This document shows, piece after piece, positions 1 through 12,450 of a stretch of DNA of 64,000 bases (the stretch's first letter is position 1; every line of letters begins with the position of its first letter). The stretch is from Hippophae tibetana (taxonomy: Eukaryota > Streptophyta > Magnoliopsida > Rosales > Elaeagnaceae): assembly GCA_037013495.1 (NCBI GenBank), contig CM072807.1, forward strand, positions 9,985,001 through 10,049,000, read 5' to 3'. The notes below the pieces were generated by a model, which did not search any database, was not told where the DNA came from, and saw nothing but the letters and a program-made list of their open reading frames with translations. The translations under genes were made by a program, and so were the position numbers.

Positions 1-2160
1 CTTGATTTGCCACCAAGGATAAAACATAAAGAATATTGTTGATATTGTCGCAATAATATTTGTTTTTACACATCTTGATATTGAAATAAGATATTCATAA
101 TTTTTAATAAAATTATTTAAAATATCATTAAAATATTACTTAAATATCATATAAATATATATTTTAACTAAAATGCTTATATATTATAATATTATCGCTA
201 ACATGTCGAACAAAATATCAAAAATATCAATTCTTGATTTATTTTTTATTTTTTTATTCTTCATTCTAAGTAATCATTTCAATTCAAATTTTTTTTCACT
301 TTTACATAAGAGAATATATATATATATTTCTTATTTGTATCATGTTTGTTATATATATGAAACAGATTAGTAAAAATATTAGTTATTGTGATCGTTTGTA
401 ACTTAGATTTAAGATTCATACGAACTATTTGATATAAAGAAAATCATGTCACCGATCATGAATAGTACAAAATGGTTTAGAGCATCAACATGATTATTGT
501 ATCTTTGTAGATTACAATGCTTCATATCCAATCATTGAATCTCAACATAGGGTTTTTTATGGTAATGAGTTTGATATTTAGTTATTATTTTTGGTTTTAA
601 TAGGTTTTATGTTTAGTAATTATTGTATTCGTTACATGCATATTTTTTCCTACTATTTTATGTTAAAGTTATAACATTTAGATTGCATTATAGGGTAAAA
701 TTCATTATAATACTTTTAAAAATAAATAATAAATCAAATTTATTTTCATACTATTGATTTATCTAGTTATAATAGTTAATACAATTACATATTCTACTTA
801 ATTATTTCAAATATTTCAACTAATTATTCTACAATATTTAACAAAAAATAATATACATTTTATTATACAATATTTTAATTAATTCATCAATTTATTAATG
901 AATATAAATATTTTAATTGTTTAACAATACACGTATTAGATAAAAAAATTAGTTTAAAATATAAATAATTGATCGATATGATGTTTTATATAAAATTATT
1001 ATATTTTTGATAAAGTTTTCATAATTTTAGTTATTTTTTTCAAAGTTTTTTGTCCACAATAACAATATCTTCGATATTTTTTTAAATAAATTATATCTTG
1101 ATGTTTTCACCTTCATCAAAATTTCAAACCTTGACGGCCACTTGATTTTTTTAATTCTAATTTTATCAGTCTTCTTGGTGTTGGTGTTCTATTTTTGTTT
1201 ATCTAAAAATATTTTTTTATTGTGATATGTTTATTTTAAAAAAATTACACAAAATAAATTTTTTAACAATAAATAATATTAAACGAGGTTAAATTAGATA
1301 ATATAATATATTAAACGTGTAAAAATAATCATATTTTAACTCAAATAACATTAAGTTTAACAACTTTTAATGTCAAATGATAAATTAAACATATTATAAT
1401 AGTAAAAATATTTAATTTGGATAAGATGTGATATTTTATGGTTATAAATTTTAAATGTACTATTTGTGTTTCTAAATATTAATTTTGAAGAGTTAATGAT
1501 TTTATAATTCATTAAAATGTATATTTTAGTTCTCTATTTATTATCTTCAAAGTTTCAGTTAACTTCAAATAATATTTTTTAAAGAATAAATTTAAAATAT
1601 TGAAAAATAAAAATTACAAAAGTAATAATTTACTAAAAAATAAATATTAGAAATTCAATTTATAAAATACATAAAAAAAATTGAAATAAAAAAAATTGAT
1701 AATTTTTTAAGGAAATGCATGAGATTAAAAAATTAAATTTGAACAAAAAAAATATTAAAAAAATACAAAGAAGGTTAGATATATTTTTCCCCAATTTTTT
1801 CATTCAAAATATATATTTATTATGTTTTTATTTTGTAATTTAATTTTTAGTATTTTTTTTCAAAAATTAATTCTTTAATAATTTTAATTTTTTTCTCTCT
1901 TGTTTTATTTTTTAAAATTTTAAATTTATCCTTAAAAAATACTATTTAAACTTGATTGAAACTTTTAAAGAATTTCAAAACTATAGATGTATATTGTAAA
2001 GATAAATAACTAAAATATGTTTTTTGATGAATGATACGATCCCAGGCATATGCCATAGAAATAGATAATTAAAATACATATTTTGAAGATGTAAATCCCG
2101 ATGTATTTGTGTCTTTGTGTTGGCTTGTAAAATATGATATTTCTTTTATTTTTAACTAGT
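1..2160. other. AT-rich intergenic DNA, nothing assigned
   Basis: Very AT-rich sequence with poly-A and poly-T runs and no reading frame that resembles a protein family. The short open frame near 173-370 is a low-complexity translation of T-rich DNA. I see no RNA gene or clear mobile-element end here. Confidence 0.6.
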
Positions 2161-2164
2161 ATAT

Positions 2165-3830
2165 TTATCCTTCTCTGTCTAAGATTGATTACTACGGATT
2201 AATAATACACATACATATATAGTTAGAAACATTTCATATGCGAACATATTTATACACACCGTGTGATTGATTTTTGTAGTATATATGCTAGTTGGAGTAT
2301 TGGTTTTTGACAAGTGGGGGTCCGAGCGAGCAAATGTTTTTCCTAATGTTTTTGGTATGTTTAAAGTATAGATATTTATAAAAATTACTTGATAATTTTT
2401 GAAAATAAAAAATGTGATTTTTAACACCTTGCCACTAAGCTTGCCACCACCTTTGGAGACGTGGTTGGCGAGTTGGCTTGCTAGATGACCGTCTAAAACT
2501 CTATAAATGCTACAATTTCTTCTTATTTGGTATTTCAAAAAAATGTAAAAGAGCTCTGTCAAATTAACATCTTATCTTTCTGCTTTCGAATCACTAGTAT
2601 CTTGTGTGTTGTTCAATATTAATGATTCATGACTATATGAATAAAATCGTGCTTATGAGTGATGAGTACTTAATACGATGTTTGTGAGTGAGTTGTATTT
2701 GAGCCATGTGTTGGCTGGTATTTGACTTAGTGTAACATTTTCTTATGTGAGAAGCATGTGTGCTGTGAGCCGTGCGTCGGCTAATGGTTGCATTCGTGCA
2801 ACATTTTCTTATTCACTTTATACTTTATACTTTACTAGTCTATAGTTACTGATCACAACACTTTGGATGGTGTGGGCTTTGAAGGAGAACTGAGTTCGTG
2901 TGTTGAACAAAGTTGTTACGAATGTAACAAGTGAGAGCAATAATAGACAGTTAGGACAGGTGACTCAACTAATAGAGGTATTTAGGTTTATATTTTCCTA
3001 TCGAGTTGTATATATTTATTGCTTTTGGTGGATTGTTTGTTGTTGGGTAGTTCATTTACGCAACCCAATGATGTTACCACATAGACAGGGTTTCTATAAA
3101 GGTTTAACTTGTTATATATGTTCTTATGCATGATCTAATATTGTGAAAGTATAATCTTAGTTTTTATAGTGTATGTTCCAACATGCTAAATTTATACTCT
3201 AATAAGAAAACTTATTTTATTTTGTGTACTTGCATGTTTTCATTCCTTTTCTTGTAGCATTCCTATAACTTTCTAATTAATACTTCTATTTTATTATCAT
3301 GCATTTTCGGTGTGAGTCTTTATGAAGTTTGTATGTCCTACCCTGGTAATTATTATGGTTTGTTATGTAATGTATGATTGTATGCTCTGAAAGTACAATA
3401 ATCATTTTTCGAATATGTTCCCACATATAAGGTCTTGAAGAAATTGAAAATCCCTTATAGCTTTTCAATATGTATGATTGTTGCACATGCAATGTAGTGT
3501 TCGTTATGTTTATACATCTGTTAGTCTTGACAAGAGCATGTGAAGTACATCGTTACTAGTGTGTTTACTGTAGTTTCTTCTTTCTTACTGCAAGTTGTTT
3601 TAGTTTTGTGTTAATTTGATAATGTTGTTTTGTACTTTTGGTGTGTTAATTACTCAATTCACGTTATGAGATCTGTTTGGCTTAATTGATATAAAGTTCA
3701 AGAAAAAATTTCATGGGTTAACATTTTCACCCTTCATCTAGATCCTGGTTAATTATTTGAATCATAAGAATAATCAACCTCTATGTAATTGTTATCATGT
3801 GTATAAGTTTTTAGTATCTTAACCCATTTT
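2165..3830 (+). repeat. Unclassified long interspersed repeat, copy A
   Basis: This segment aligns by eye along its length, in the same orientation, with 42800-44620. Shared landmarks in the same order include GGATTAATAATACACATACA (GAAGATTAATAATGTACGTA in copy B), a TTTATACACA block, CAAATTAACATCTTAT, a GAGCC(G/A)TG(C/T)GTCGG motif, CCACATAG(A/G)CA, TTCACGTTATG/TTCACGTTGGG and a TTTCATGG...TTTCACCCTT block near the right end. Open frames inside (2179-2562 on -, 2900-3133 on +, 3286-3492 on -) are not shared as proteins and are probably spurious. It could be a solo LTR or a non-autonomous element, but I found neither clean TG/CA ends nor a target-site duplication. Confidence 0.65.
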
Positions 3831-5928
3831 GAAAGATAAGCTACATTATATATAGAGTCAAGTGGTGGGATTAAGTAAGTGCTAGTAAAGTTGAATTGGT
3901 ATAGAAAATGTCCCATATATAATTATGTGTGTTGTAATAAAGCATTTACATTTGTTTTTTATGTTACAGATTTAAATGTTTTGCAAATTGGTTCATCATG
4001 TACTTTTATTTTAAAAAAATATTTGTTTTTTAAAAAAATAAAAATAAATAGAATAATAATATATTTATGAATATATACCAAAACCTTTATTTTCTTAATT
4101 AATATTTAAAAGATCATTTATTGTATTTTTGGGGAGAAAATGTGCTATAAGTTTTATTGAAATGCATATTAGCTTCATGTGTCATGGTATTAAGTTATAT
4201 AATTTTAAAAAAATAATTAATTTAGTTTAATTTTTATTAAAATATTCAAATTAAATATTAGAATTAATAAAATTAATACGTGATTATTATATGATTTATA
4301 GCAGATAATTGATATGAGAGCATTTTGCTACATATAGCATAAAGAAAGCGATATATATGTGAATGAATTTGTTAAATTCATTAAATTATAAGGTTTAATT
4401 TACCTAGCTTAAATTTTTTTAAATTAAATTATTAATTTTTGAAAATAATGAAATTATAGTAACCTTTCATACTAAGTTAAATACTGTCGTTTTTTTTTTT
4501 GTTTTTTTTTCAAAGCTCACATGGTTTTTGTACTCATTTAGACAATTCGACGAGTGATGACAGATGATTCCTTGCCAAACAGCCAAAGTCATGTTATGGG
4601 CCAATGTCCAACGACAATTCATTTAATTTCATTATAGACCGATCCTTTGCATTGGCCCAATTATTGTTTTTTAATTACATAAAATAATTATTTTAAATTT
4701 ATAAAATAATTAATTAAAGTTTATCATATAAAAGATCTAATTAACTTAAATTTAATTTTAACAATACTTAATTAAATATTTAAATAATTATAATTTTGAA
4801 AGAATGTTATAATTATAATTTTTGTTATTTTCTACTTAACTTTATTTGACAATTTTTTCCCAATCTCGAAAATCTAATTATTTAAGCTAGCAGTCAAATT
4901 TTCCATTTTTATTTAGATGTGTCAATAATTTGCATCATGGTTGATGGGAAAAGAAGATTTGCAGTCCCTACTTTACCGCTCGATCATGACGCCTAAACAT
5001 TACAAAATATATTTAAAAAATTCCTTACTTTTCTTTATTCTACTAATATTCTATTTTGATCTTATTTTTCTAATCTCATGTTTAAAAGTTGTTCTTTTAT
5101 TAATACTTTAAAATATATGTTTTATTATTATTATTGTTTGAATATAACTTTTACATTTTGAGATATCTGGATCTCAATTTTTGATTACTTTTTTTTTGGT
5201 CACTAGTTTAGTTTTTGAATCTGATACTTAATCTTTAAGTATTTTATTAAAAAACAAATTGTATTATTTATACTATATTAATTTATAAGAACTTAAAAGT
5301 TACGTCTTCAAGGTCGAGAAAATATAAAAAGAATAAATTATACGATAAATATATATATCTGTGAGTCCACCAGATATTCTTTAATTTACGAATAAGGTAA
5401 ATTTTAATTATGATCAAACAACTATCATAAGGTAATTTAGGAAAAAAATTCTTACATTCCCACGTATATACATGTGGATAAAAATGCATAAATTAAACAC
5501 TAAAAGTGATTTAAATTAAATATACTTAAAATTTAATAAATAATATATTATAGAAAGTGTAAAAGGTGAAAAGTCATAAACTAAATAAATATATCTATAT
5601 TTTTATTAATAATACAAAAATTAGATACTGTTAATTAATATATATTAGATTTAAGTATGATTCATATATAATTTAATCAAAAATATAAAATGTATAAGTT
5701 TGTATAAGTTTGTTTGTAAAGACGTTTTCATCTTAAACATATAAAGAAACAAATTACATACTATATCATGCAACAATAATGTAATTAGATTTTTATTTTA
5801 TGGTGTAACTTAAACACATTTTAACTGTAAAAGTGTTAATAATAAAAATAACGCATAAAATTTTAATACAAAATGTGTGTTAAGTTATTACTTTACATGG
5901 ATTAATAGTACTTATAGTCACTTATATA
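3831..5928. other. AT-rich intergenic DNA, nothing assigned
   Basis: No protein-like frame. A somewhat less AT-rich patch near 4520-4670, following a poly-T tract at about 4490-4510, is not recognisable. Short frames at 3879-4070 and 5283-5489 lack any family resemblance. Confidence 0.55.
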
Positions 5929-6366
5929 TAGGAATGGTCAAGGGGACAAGCGGTGATGGTTTTTGATATAATCGTCTCCGAATCGAATTATAAAATCTAT
6001 ATTTGAAACTTTTTTAAAAATCGTTATGGTTTGGGACAGTTTTTTACCCGTAGATAACAGTTCGGAATGATTATGAAAAAACCCAAAAATAATATAATTT
6101 AATTAATTTTTGATTTATAATTTAATATATAATTTATTTTTTAAAATATATAAATATATAAATTAATTAATTAAATATAATTAATTTTGGGTACGGATGT
6201 GTACGGTTTTTAGTATAATCGTAACTAAATCGTACATGTTCTTTCATGTTCAATTTTTACCCTAAATCATCTCCGTCCCCAAAATTTACCGATTAAAAAC
6301 CAAACCGTCGGTTCAGATAACCGTAGATAATCAAAACCGTGGTTTTTTTTTGTCCATCTATACCTA
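5929..6366. mobile_element. Candidate hAT-like MITE, about 438 bp
   Basis: The left end begins TAGGAATGGTCAA and the right end, read on the other strand, begins TAGGTATAGATGGACAA, giving an imperfect terminal inverted repeat. The interior has GG(T/A)TTTT...CCG-type subterminal motifs like those of other plant non-autonomous hAT elements. The flanking octamers (CTTATATA and TATATGAG) are not an exact target-site duplication, although the AT-rich flank makes small shifts hard to exclude. No transposase is encoded. Confidence 0.4.
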
Positions 6367-7620
6367 TATATGAGTTTTTGTGATTGGACAAGAATCTATT
6401 TTTGTGCTTGACGTGGTGGTGCCAATATGTTTTCAATAAGGCTCACTTTTTCAATTTTTTTCTTTCCTTTATCCGATTGTTTATATTAGTCCAGTAAGTA
6501 TTTACTAGACTTTTTTTCCCCTGTAATGTTATTACCCAATTAAATAAATTGAGGTTTTTTTAAATAATTTTGATCCATATTAATGATTATTGCAAGTAAA
6601 ATGTTTAGAAGGAAAAAGAAAAAAAAAGGATAAATGAAATAAACAAACAATAACTTATTAGTATTAACAAATCAAAATTATACTAATGGACATAAAAATA
6701 TGTTTGATAATTATTTAAAATATAATATTGATCAATATTTGTTTTCTTTTTACTAATAAATATCAGTAAGAATATATGTCATTTCCATAAGGATGGGAGG
6801 GAGATTTCAAAAATCAAATAATTGCATTGTTCTTTAACTTTACCGCTATTATTTGTAGTGCGTGGTATGCTATATATGGCGGGCTCTTTAGTTCAAAAAT
6901 CTGGTACACTACCTTCGAAAATAAAGCCCCCGTTTGTCTCCGAAACTCCAATTAATATACCATAGAATTTAAAATGATATATTTTTTAAGGTAACTCATA
7001 CTATCAATTATTATTAAACAAAATATTATTTATTATTTTAAATAACATTACATGATATATTAATAATTATAATTAGATTCATAAAATTTATTAGTGATAT
7101 ATAACGGGAAAGGGACTGTATAAGTTTTTCAGATTATGAATTTGATCTCGTTAAATCATCTTAAGTTTTAAAAGGTATTTTGTAGTTCATAAAAAAAATA
7201 TTATCTTAATGATAATAAAATGATTAAACACAACGAGTTAATAAAAATAAAATTTAGTATGAATTTTTTTTAATAATAGTATTATTTTTATATAAAATTA
7301 TTTAATTATATATATATATATTTATTTAAAAAATAAAATGAATAAAATATTAAAATGATAATAAGTAAATATTTATTAATTTTTTTATATCAATTATTAT
7401 TAAATAATAGAGTTTTAATGAAATAATAATATTTTATTAGAAAAATTATTAAAATAAAATTATTTTTTTAATTGATTTATTTTTTTAAAAGTGAATGATT
7501 CGAAAATACTTTTTCAATTTAAAAAATTAAATAACATTAATAGTTAATAGTTAATACGAGGAATTAAAGGCAAACTAATACTTAATTTAAAAGATTTGAC
7601 CAATATTTTTTTCCATATAA
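6367..7620. other. AT-rich upstream flank of the DCD gene
   Basis: Intergenic sequence without a credible coding frame, mostly A/T runs. The last part presumably contains the promoter of the gene starting at 7740. Confidence 0.55.
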
Positions 7621-7630
7621 TAATGTCATT

Positions 7631-7638
7631 TATAAAAA
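7631..7638 (+). promoter_or_regulatory. TATA box of the DCD-domain gene
   Basis: TATAAAAA lies about 109 bp upstream of the ATG at 7740, in a good position for a transcript start near 7660-7670 and a leader of roughly 75 bases. Position and sequence are the only evidence. Confidence 0.5.
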
Positions 7639-7739
7639 GAGGGTAAAAAACTAAAGTTAATGCAGCCCATAGCAGCTACATAGAGAAAATTTACTCTTCC
7701 TCTGTATCTCACAAAGACAAATCAATCAGAAATTCAAGG

Positions 7740-9365
7740 ATGAGTAAGACTAGCACTAATTCTAGTAATATCAATAATGCTGAGAGTTCATTGTGGCAGT
7801 TTAGTACAGTACTGGACGAATACGATCAGTATTATAAAAACCAACACCCGACATGGAAAGCAGTTACATCAAAGCTTGCATTAATGTCCTCAGAAAGTCA
7901 CTCTTCAAGCACAGATTTTGAAGATCATCATCATCATCATAGAAAGTTTCATAATTTTAGCAAATTTAATATTTTGGGAATGCCCTTTAATAGGCATAGG
8001 ACTACTTTGCCAGCTGCTGAGATGCTGCCTAGAAATGAGGTTTTGGGAGGTTTTATTTTTGTGTGCAACAATGACACTATGCTTGAAGATCTTCGTCGTC
8101 TACTCTTTGGTTTGCATTTTACTTCTGACATATCTTTAAATTAATAATTTATTTCATTTAACATTAAGATTACGAACTCTCTCTCTCTCTCTGTCTCACA
8201 CACACACACACATATATATATAGGGTTACCACAGAAGTATAAGGACTCTGTAAGGGCAATAACCCCAGGCTTACCTCTTTTTCTATACAATTACACAACT
8301 CACCAGTTGCATGGAGTATACCAGGTTTAATTCTTATCTTATTCCTTCAGTTATAATATTTTTTTCAGAACTTAATTCTCAAGGGCTATTATTGTCATTT
8401 TGACTAACTTCGATCTCTTCTCTTTTTTGTTTGATGAATGAAATTAAAAAAAAGGCAGTGAGTTTTGGTGGGTCAAACATTGATCCAACTGCCTGGAAAG
8501 ATAAGAAATGCAAAGGAGAATCAAGATTTCCAGCTCAGGTATCATATAATTAAATTTTGATTTTATGATTTGGAATTTAGATATTAATCCATGGGGATTG
8601 GGCTGTTTCAGGTTAGAATTAGAATAAAGAAGAAATGTAAACCACTAGAAGAAGATGCTTTTAGGCCTATCTTATTTCACTATGACGGCCCTAAATTTCG
8701 CCTCCAGCTCTCTGTTCCTGAGGTATTCCATTGCCTTTACCTCATCCTCCTTTTTTATTTGCATATACGAAGTAGATACACATTTTATTAATTTACCTAG
8801 TGTTTTGATAATAAGAAAATAAAATAAAATTATAATTCATTCAATACCAGTTGATAAATATTTAATCTAAAACAACAGTGTTAAGTGCTTTTTAAAAATT
8901 AAAATGTGTAATTTTGTAGAGAGAGTGTTAAAGTCCCACATCGACTGGGGATCGCACCCACGCTGCGTATATAAACAAGGGCAGTCCTTAATCTTATAAC
9001 CTGGGTTTTGAGATGGAGTTAGGTCCAAATTTAACTTGGTATCAAAGTAAGGTTAATCGATCGGTGCAGTTGTTTCGCCACTGGTGAGTGATGCATTCCG
9101 CCACTTGGGTTCCATAAGCTCAACATCCCCGTCGGTCTCAAGTGGACAGTGAGATGGAGTTAGGCCCAAATTTAACAGAGAGAAAAATATATTATAATTT
9201 TTTTGTTTATACGATGTATTATTCTATAAATTTTAAATCCATAAAAAAATAGAAGTATTCTTTTTTTAATAAGTAATTATGGTTAATTTATAATGTTTGG
9301 ATTTGGATTCATAATTACAGGCACTTGCGCTGCTAGACTTATTCAAAGAAGAGGACCAGTACTAA
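7740..9365 (+). CDS. DCD-domain protein (B2/NRP-like)
   Basis: Five exons, joined by GT-AG introns that keep frame: 7740-8109, 8224-8324, 8455-8538, 8612-8722 and 9321-9365, giving 236 aa. The N-terminal ~95 residues are Ser/Asn-rich, with a WQF motif near residue 19 and five histidines at 63-67. From about residue 98 to 235 it is a DCD (Development and Cell Death) domain: GGFIFVCNNDTM, LRRLLFGLP (split over intron 1), AITPGLPLFLYNYTTHQLHG, FGGSNIDPTAW, SRFPAQVRIRI and a C-terminal LALLDLFKEED. DCD proteins such as carrot B2 and soybean NRPs are plant-specific and linked to stress and cell-death signalling; the biochemical role of the domain is not settled. The start is the first ATG after a plausible TATA box and leader. 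Intron 4 carries a TRIM insertion. The family call is firm; the cellular role is inferred from relatives. Confidence 0.9.
8180..8222. repeat. Compound microsatellite (CT)n(AC)n(AT)n
   Basis: A run of CT, then CA, then TA dinucleotides in intron 1 of the DCD gene, ending directly at the splice acceptor TATATAG that precedes exon 2. Length changes here could affect the polypyrimidine tract of that acceptor. Confidence 0.85.
8926..9177 (+). mobile_element. TRIM (miniature LTR retrotransposon) in DCD intron 4
   Basis: The 252-bp element begins TGTTAAAG and ends TTTAACA, and is bounded by the 5-bp direct repeat GAGAG (8921-8925 and 9178-9182), as expected of LTR-element insertion. The first ~110 bp form a terminal repeat containing the plant TRIM-like string AGTCCCACATCGAC and a TATATAAA box at 8968. 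It is followed by TGGTATCAAAG, resembling the initiator-Met tRNA primer-binding site. Only the last ~27 bp of the terminal repeat (GAGATGGAGTTAGG...TTTAACA) recur at the right end, so the 3' repeat appears truncated from its 5' side. It encodes no protein. Confidence 0.75.
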
Positions 9366-10269
9366 AGGGAATGACCATGAGATTATAATAGTAATATAAT
9401 TAATTATAATTATAAATATAGAATAGTGTAGTAGATATCGCTCCTCAGTGCCCTCAAAGAATGGTCGGACAAATTGGTAAATTAAATGAATGCAGCACTA
9501 ACAGGAATTGTTGTTCTTTGAAGCAAACAGCTTCATATTAGTAGTGCTTATGCTTATATATATAATTTACAGCAAATACACATGTACGTAACTTGGGGCA
9601 AGTTTGAAAATATGATGGTGGAGAAAGACGGGACCGAATTAATTTTAATTTGGATTTCACATTAACATTATGACTAGCAATTATCTATTTCGTATAATCA
9701 TGTATCAATTGATGAATGACTTCTACGAGAGTTTCCATCTTTTATTTTATTTAAAAGAAAATAAATTTGATATATCAACTATTCAAAGCCAAATGATATA
9801 TGGTTTCTAAATTTTATGAATGAGCTCCTTAATTGGTTAAGTTGCATCATGCATATTTTTCTATTTAATCACTATATAAACAAGCTATATAGCACATTAT
9901 TTTCTAGTTTAAATTCGTAATTAAGAAAATTATTTTCTTTATTGATATTTAAAAATGTTAAACGTATTGTCTCATCTTAATATATGTATTATTTAATGTC
10001 TCTAATGAGTTCAAGGGTTAAAGTTGTCTCATCATGTTTCATTCCATTCTATTTAAAGATATTCATAAAAGTTTATAATTATTATAAATAATAAATAATT
10101 ATGGTTATTGTAGATAAATATATTTCATTTTTTCATTGTTTTTATAATTTTATTCGTTATTTGATCCATTGGGAACAAATGTGATATTTCATCTCATTAC
10201 CATCATGACTTATCAAAAAATAATGATTTTATCATGATTAATGTGATATCTCATATCAATTTACATGAC
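9366..10269. other. Downstream flank of the DCD gene
   Basis: Contains the presumed 3' untranslated region (to perhaps 9600) and then AT-rich DNA. No other gene or element end is recognisable. Confidence 0.5.
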
Positions 10270-10609
10270 ATTAAACACAATAGTAAATTATCTTGTTAAA
10301 AAGTCTCTTAATTTATCTTGTTCTTATTAACAGTAAATTAGATTGAGTTATTTTTTTGGTGTATTTAAGTTTTGGTATATTTTGTAAAGCTTTCTGAATA
10401 TTTATGTTTGTATTTTTATTTGATTATTAGTGAATTTTTTTTGGTGTATCATCTTCAATAGAGTAAACTTTTCACATTGAAAAATTGAATCACTTAAATC
10501 ATTGTGTCATTTATTTTGCTCACTTATTATTTTGCTGTTACCCATAATAATATATTTGTGCAACTAAATTAGACTCGAATTTTGTTTCTACTAGTACTAA
10601 TTTATAACA
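10270..10609 (+). repeat. 5' LTR-like region of a decayed Copia element
   Basis: It ends ...TTTATAACA immediately before a primer-binding-site-like TGGTATCAGAAC at 10613, which marks it as the 5' LTR of the Copia remnant that follows. The left boundary is approximate: TGTTAAAAAGTCTC near 10294 is one candidate start. Much of it (about 10325-10510) recurs in inverted orientation at 13930-14155. Confidence 0.55.
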
Positions 10610-11024
10610 AAATGGTATCAGAACATTGAGTTATTATATTATTTATTGGAATTGATCAAATTTTCTCTTTTGGATTTATTTTGAGCTTTTGATTATCTTA
10701 TCGGTTTCATATTTTCTAGGTTGTGCTTTTGTTTATTTAATATTAGATTTTTTGTAATGATGACAAAATATAAAATTGAGAAATTCAATGGTAGGAATGA
10801 AGATGTATGTTATATTAGTTAAGCAAGAGCTCGTTAAGACACTTGAAGATAATGATAAGTTAGAAAAGTTGACTAATGAAGTAAAAGATGCAGTGATGAA
10901 AAATGTTATCAGTTCAATTTAGTTATCCTTGTGTGATGAGAACTCTTCCGTTGGGTTATGACTTAAATTATAGAATGTGTATATGACCAAGTCTTTGACA
11001 AGTTGATTATATTTGAAGTAACGT

Positions 11025-11693
11025 TTGTATACATTTATAATGTCAGAAGATACATATTTACACGATCACCTTGATGAATTTACTAAAATTATTCATGATC
11101 TAAAAAATGGTAGTGTTAAAATTGATGATGAAGATAAGGCTTTACTTCTATTATGTTCTTTACCCCATTCATTTAAACATATTGTTGATACCATGCTATA
11201 TGGGTGAGACATTATTTCTTTGAAAGATGTTAAAGTAGCTTTGAATTGCAGAGAGTTGAAGAAAAATGTGTCTACTAGTAACAGTGATAATAAGAGTTGT
11301 TTATTTGTTAGAGTTGGAAATCAAGAAAAAAGTTCAAGTAAGAACAAAGGAAAATATAGAAAACAAAAAGATAAATGCAACTATTGCCATCAAGAAGGGC
11401 ATTGGAAAATAAATTGTTTGAAACTCAAAGGTAAAGGAAAATCTACCACAACGTCTTTTGGTACTAATGATGTTGTTGGTGTTGTAGATAGTTCAGGTTC
11501 TGATGGTGAAAATGTTCTATCAGTATCTGTTGGTTCTCTTGGAGATGTTTGGATTCTTGATTCAGATTCTACTTACCATATGTATATGTGCCCTAGTAGC
11601 GAATTGTTTGCTTCTTATGAGTTTATTGTTGTGGGTTTTGTCTTGATGGAAAACAATATGTTCTGTAAGGTTATTGGTATTGGTATTGTCTGA
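11025..11693 (+). pseudogene. Copia gag and protease remnant
   Basis: One frame interrupted by a TGA at 11205-11207. The first part resembles the plant Copia gag domain (YLHDHLDEFTKIIHDLKN). Near 11370-11420 is a CCHC knuckle, CNYCHQEGHWKINC (C-x2-C-x4-H-x4-C), which binds RNA in gag. Around 11550-11585 is the protease motif VWILDSDSTYHM, in which the expected Asp-Ser-Gly has become Asp-Ser-Asp, so the catalytic loop is probably dead. The frame stops at 11691-11693 and homologous protein continues beyond the stop. Confidence 0.75.
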
Positions 11694-12450
11694 ATTAAAA
11701 TGCACGATGATATTGTTAGGATTTTAAAAGATGTTTTTCATGTTCCAGATTTGAAAAAGAACTTGATATCTTTGGGTACTCTTGATTCATAAGGATACAA
11801 GTATATAGCTGAAGGTGAAGTTTTAAGAGTTAATAAGGGTACTCTCATTGTAATTAAAGGGCAATTATTGCGTGACCTCTATGTGCTTAATGATAGCACT
11901 GTTATTGGCAGTGCTTTAGCTTTGTCCTCATTATATCAAGATTCAGATACTACTCGATTATGGCATATGCGATTAGGGCATATGAGTGAGGCAAGGATGT
12001 CTATTTTGAGGTAGCAGGATTTTCTTGGTGGTCAGAAAATTGGGAAGCTTGATTTTTGTGAGCACGGTGTCTATAGAAAGCATCGAAAGGTCAAGTTCAA
12101 TATAACCATCCATAAAACGAAAGGTATTGTTGATTATATTCATTCAAATCAATGGGGGTTTTCTCGTGTTGTGTCTAAAGGTGGTGCTCGGTATATGTTG
12201 ACTTTTATTGATGACTTCTCTCATCATGTTTGGGTGTATTTTTTGAAGCACAAGAATGATGTGTTCACAAAATTTGTAAAAATCAAGGCTTGTATATAAA
12301 ATCAAATAGGCAAGAAAATCAAGCATTTGAGGACTGACAATGGTTTGGAATTTTGTGAAAGTCAGTTTAATGAGTTTTGTGAAAGAAATGGCATAGTGAG
12401 ACATCACATTGTGCATTATACACCATATTAATTGAGTTGAAGACTTCATT
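11694..12450 (+). pseudogene. Copia integrase remnant
   Basis: Translation past the stop at 11691 shows DVFHVPDLKKNLISLG, then the GAG-pre-integrase signature LWHMRLGHMSEARM near 11960. Integrase core follows, with YIHSNQWGFSRV (where W-G follows a mutated Asp), MLTFIDDFSHHVWVYFLKHK and LRTDNGLEFC. There are stops near 11791, 12013, 12297 and 12428. At about 12425 the frame jumps to later integrase sequence, which suggests an internal deletion removing the Glu of the catalytic triad. Confidence 0.75.

Noticed and set aside
2179..3492. Three open frames in the long interspersed repeat
   Set aside because: Not conserved as protein in the second copy of the repeat.
7918..8139. Second plus-strand and a minus-strand open frame over DCD exon 1
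   Set aside because: Shadows of the real exon, which is supported by the DCD domain and in-frame splicing.
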